DNA of 64,000 nucleotides from Neobacillus niacini (GTDB taxonomy: Bacteria > Bacillota > Bacilli > Bacillales > Cytobacillaceae): assembly GCF_023715785.1 (NCBI RefSeq), contig NZ_JAMBOX010000006.1:1-64000 (forward strand). Reading direction: 5' to 3'. Both the position numbers and the translations under genes were made by a program. The notes below the pieces were generated by a model. It was given only the letters and a program-made list of their open reading frames with translations. It was not told the DNA's origin and made no database searches. Below, piece after piece: positions 61,636 through 64,000 of the stretch (position 1 is its first letter; each line of letters begins with the position of its first letter).

Positions 61636-62033
61636 AATCAGAAAAAGGTCAATCTATGGTGGAGTTTGCACTAATTTTGCCCATCTTGGTAATGTTATTG
61701 TTTGCAATTGTAGATTTTGGTCGTGCTTTTCATGTCTATTTAACTTTAGACCATACAGGTCGAGAAATTGCCAGACTGATGAGTATTGGAAGTGATGAGG
61801 CGACTATAGATAGTAAGATTACATCAACTACCAGCAGCCTAGACACTACCAACAAATTAACGATAATCTTCCCAAATGGAAAAACAGGTCTCGCTAGCGG
61901 TTCAGAAGCAAAAATAGTTTTGAATTATAAATTTAGTTTTATTACTCCGCTAGTCAGTCTTTTAGATAAATTGTTTGATACTAAAATTTCAGAATATTCC
62001 ATAACAGATACAACTGTAATGAGGGTGGAATAA
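61632..62033 (+). CDS. tadE: TadE-like pseudopilin
   Basis: 133 aa. Prepilin-type start KSEKG-QSMVEFALILPIL with Glu at +5, one N-terminal helix and FGRAFHVYLTLDHTGREIAR, the TadE signature. Overlaps the prepilin peptidase gene (ATGA). Confidence 0.9.
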   Translation: MKSEKGQSMVEFALILPILVMLLFAIVDFGRAFHVYLTLDHTGREIARLMSIGSDEATIDSKITSTTSSLDTTNKLTIIFPNGKTGLASGSEAKIVLNYKFSFITPLVSLLDKLFDTKISEYSITDTTVMRVE

Positions 62034-62079
62034 CAAATGAATTTTATTATTCACATTGGTTAGGTATAGGAGGTCCACT

Positions 62080-62703
62080 ATGAACACAAAAAAAATCTGG
62101 ATAATATCCTTAATATTCGGAGTTGCTGTCGCAGGTTTTGTTTATCTAACCATCTTTGCAAAGGAAAATGATACGACACCAGCCAGTGCTTCAGTTGGTC
62201 AGAAACTGAAAGATGCAGCTGCTCAAAAATCACCGGAAGAAATTAGGAAAGAGAAACAAGCGGAGAAGGAAAAGGCTCTGAAAAGAGAGTTTGTTAATCC
62301 GGTTGTCGATGTCAGCCAGGGTAAAAGGGCTATCTCCATAAGAGCTGAAGTGGAGCACGGTGTTTCCGGCTACATCGTTCCAAATTCCATGGTCGATGTA
62401 ATTGCCTATGAAACTATCAAAGACGATGCAACAGGCAAAGAGTATAAATCAGCTGTACTTGTCCTTGAGAACGTTAAGGTACTTACGTCTGGTAAATCAG
62501 CTGATAACATGGAAGCCGCGCTTAACTATGAAACGGTTACGCTGGAAGTTACACCTGAGGAAGGCGTCATGCTAAGTCTGGCCTCGAAAGCCAAGGATGG
62601 TTTCTATTTAATGCTTCGTAATACGGAAGATCCGGAAACAGGAAAGGCAGGCTATAAACAAACGAGAGAAGTCATTAAAGAGGGGGATTCTAATACGAAA
62701 TGA
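62080..62703 (+). CDS. CpaB/RcpC-like pilus assembly protein (SAF domain)
   Basis: 207 aa. N-terminal membrane anchor (IWIISLIFGVAVAGFVYL) then a periplasmic-type SAF/RcpC domain with KRAISIRAEVEHGVSGYIVP near 88. In Gram-negatives RcpC works with the outer-membrane secretin; here there is no outer membrane, so it likely lies in the wall space. ATG at 62080 after AGGAGGTCC. Overlaps cpaE by 4 bp. Confidence 0.85.
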   Translation: MNTKKIWIISLIFGVAVAGFVYLTIFAKENDTTPASASVGQKLKDAAAQKSPEEIRKEKQAEKEKALKREFVNPVVDVSQGKRAISIRAEVEHGVSGYIVPNSMVDVIAYETIKDDATGKEYKSAVLVLENVKVLTSGKSADNMEAALNYETVTLEVTPEEGVMLSLASKAKDGFYLMLRNTEDPETGKAGYKQTREVIKEGDSNTK

Positions 62704-63872
62704 TGAACATAAACTGGGTTTATTTTTCCGATACGAACACTTGTCCAGAAGAAATCAAAACATTTTTGGAAAGGCAGCAATACAGTCTTAAAATCATAGA
62801 CAAGATTGATCGACTTCACCCAGCATTGAATGACCCTAAAACTGTTTTGTTTCTTAATGTCCAATTACACTACAGCGTCTACGAACTATCCCAAGAAATT
62901 TCTGCTCTTTATCCACATGTTTACATCATTCTGATATTGCCCGAAGAAAAGGAAAATTTGAAAAAGGCAATGCAAGTCGGGGCTTCCGATACTCTTCTTG
63001 CCAGATTCGGACTCGAAGAACTGAAGGAAACCGCTGCCCATGCCAAAAAATTTATGCAGCACCGGGCTAAGATGGAGCCTGATGTTACGAAACTGGCAAA
63101 GGAAAGCAGCAAAGTAATAGCGGTTTCCGGTCCCAAGGGAGGCACTGGAAGAACAGTTATCACAGTAAATCTTGCAGTCGCCTTTGCCAAAATGGGGAAA
63201 AAAGTTGCGGTGATTGATGGCAATCTCCAATTTGGTGAAGTTCCCATCTATTTCAACGAGAGGCCTAAACGGACTATTTACGAATGGGTAAAGGAAAGAA
63301 ATCGCCGCGAACAATTCTCAATCAGACAGTATATGACACAAGTTGATGGGGATGTCTTTGTACTTGCCGCACCGACACGCCCTGAATTTTTTGAAGGGAT
63401 ATCCGAAATACATATCAAAGCGGCAATCGAAGAGGCAAAAGAATTTTTTGACATCATCCTGATTGATTTACCTCCCTATTTATCAGAAATTCATTTGCGC
63501 TGTCTTAATATGGCGAATGAAATCCTCGTCCTTACTGTTAATGAATTATCGATAGTACGGTTATGCAAGCTTTATCTTGAAACCTTGGAAACGCTTCATC
63601 TTAAGGAAAAGGTGAAATTGATTTTGAATAGATATGGTAAGGGACAGGGTCTTGACATTACTAGAATCGAAGAGGTTTTAGAAACAAAAATCTATCAAAC
63701 TTTCCCTGACCAGGTTACAATCGCTTCTTCCTCGATTAATGCGGGTCAGCCGTTTATGCTCTCTAATTCGCGCAGCCATCTTGGAAAGGCGGTTTGGCAA
63801 CTGGCTGACAACCTGAGTGGAGAGCCGGTCGAAAAGAAAAGAGAGAAAAAATGGTTTCTACTTGGGAAATAA
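62700..63872 (+). CDS. CpaE/TadZ-like ATPase
   Basis: 390 aa. N-terminal receiver-like domain (about 1-115, no clear phosphoacceptor) and a MinD/ParA-type ATPase with the deviant Walker A KGGTGRT near residue 148 and DIILIDLPPYL near 255. TadZ proteins localise the pilus machine at the membrane. Confidence 0.9.
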   Translation: MMNINWVYFSDTNTCPEEIKTFLERQQYSLKIIDKIDRLHPALNDPKTVLFLNVQLHYSVYELSQEISALYPHVYIILILPEEKENLKKAMQVGASDTLLARFGLEELKETAAHAKKFMQHRAKMEPDVTKLAKESSKVIAVSGPKGGTGRTVITVNLAVAFAKMGKKVAVIDGNLQFGEVPIYFNERPKRTIYEWVKERNRREQFSIRQYMTQVDGDVFVLAAPTRPEFFEGISEIHIKAAIEEAKEFFDIILIDLPPYLSEIHLRCLNMANEILVLTVNELSIVRLCKLYLETLETLHLKEKVKLILNRYGKGQGLDITRIEEVLETKIYQTFPDQVTIASSSINAGQPFMLSNSRSHLGKAVWQLADNLSGEPVEKKREKKWFLLGK

Positions 63873-63885
63873 GGCGGTGAAATAA

Positions 63886-64000
63886 GTGTCATTATTTAAA
63901 AAGTATATTGAAGAAGCGCAGGCTACTGAAATAAAAAAGAATGTTTCTGATTTAACTGACATCAATAAATCTCTAGAATTTTGGGAGATGGAAACCAATC
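63886..64000 (+). CDS. CpaF/TadA ATPase N-terminus (partial)
   Basis: GTG start after AAGGCGGTGA; the first 38 codons (SLFKKYIEEAQATEI...) run off the right edge. Named from its place after cpaE in Tad loci. Confidence 0.6.
   Translation, partial: MSLFKKYIEEAQATEIKKNVSDLTDINKSLEFWEMETN

Overview
The window reads as chromosome of a low-to-mid GC, endospore-forming Bacillaceae bacterium. Evidence: the hprK-lgt-yvoD-ppaX-yvoF, his, yvcI-rapZ-yvcK-whiA-crh and cggR-gap-pgk-tpi-gpmI-eno-secG-rnr-smpB-ssrA blocks run in the Bacillus order, there are spore coat and collagen-like spore-surface proteins, and the SsrA tag (GKTNNNLAFAA) is Bacillus-like. A Neobacillus-type relative is my guess; the genus is not proven.

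Layout. 1-126: tip of an insertion sequence. 449-4403: HPr kinase, lipoprotein transferase and PPi/carbon-regulation genes. 4919-11670: histidine operon hisZGDBHAF(IE). 11879-18686: TPR protein, thioredoxin reductase, then yvcI-rapZ-yvcK-whiA-crh. 19295-20197: clpP with a CtsR operator, and tRNA-Arg. 20346-30790: accessory island with two paralogous spore-surface proteins (one with a 59-residue Thr tract, one with a collagen-like stalk), CDP-deoxyhexose genes and five glycosyltransferases. 30988-45136: rpoN, the glycolytic operon with a clear CggR operator, then secG-est-rnr-smpB. 45311-45949: tmRNA gene split in its T-loop by a 280-nt group I intron. 46364-50602: cotF-like gene, a stretch of decayed genes (kinase, acetyltransferase, beta-lactamase-like) and bcrC. 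51004-59167: arginine deiminase operon on the minus strand with its two regulators. 59375-64000: start of a Tad/Flp pilus locus.

How the parts fit. HPr kinase/phosphorylase, PpaX and Crh form one carbon-regulation circuit. ArcR (Crp/Fnr) and ArgR adjoin arcA, whose upstream region holds a Crp-like palindrome and an ARG-box-like palindrome at plausible spacings. In the island, two proteins share a homologous C-terminal module resembling SPOCS/DUF3794 but carry different Thr-rich stalks, next to sugar-nucleotide and glycosyltransferase genes. I propose that it makes glycosylated spore-surface filaments.

The least explained signals are (i) several intergenic tandem arrays with unrelated-looking cores but a common spacing of about 20-21 bp, oriented with transcription, (ii) two arrays of 51- and 52-bp units that fold as hairpins, and (iii) a dispersed element of about 75 bp in three copies, one flanked by a 14-bp duplication.
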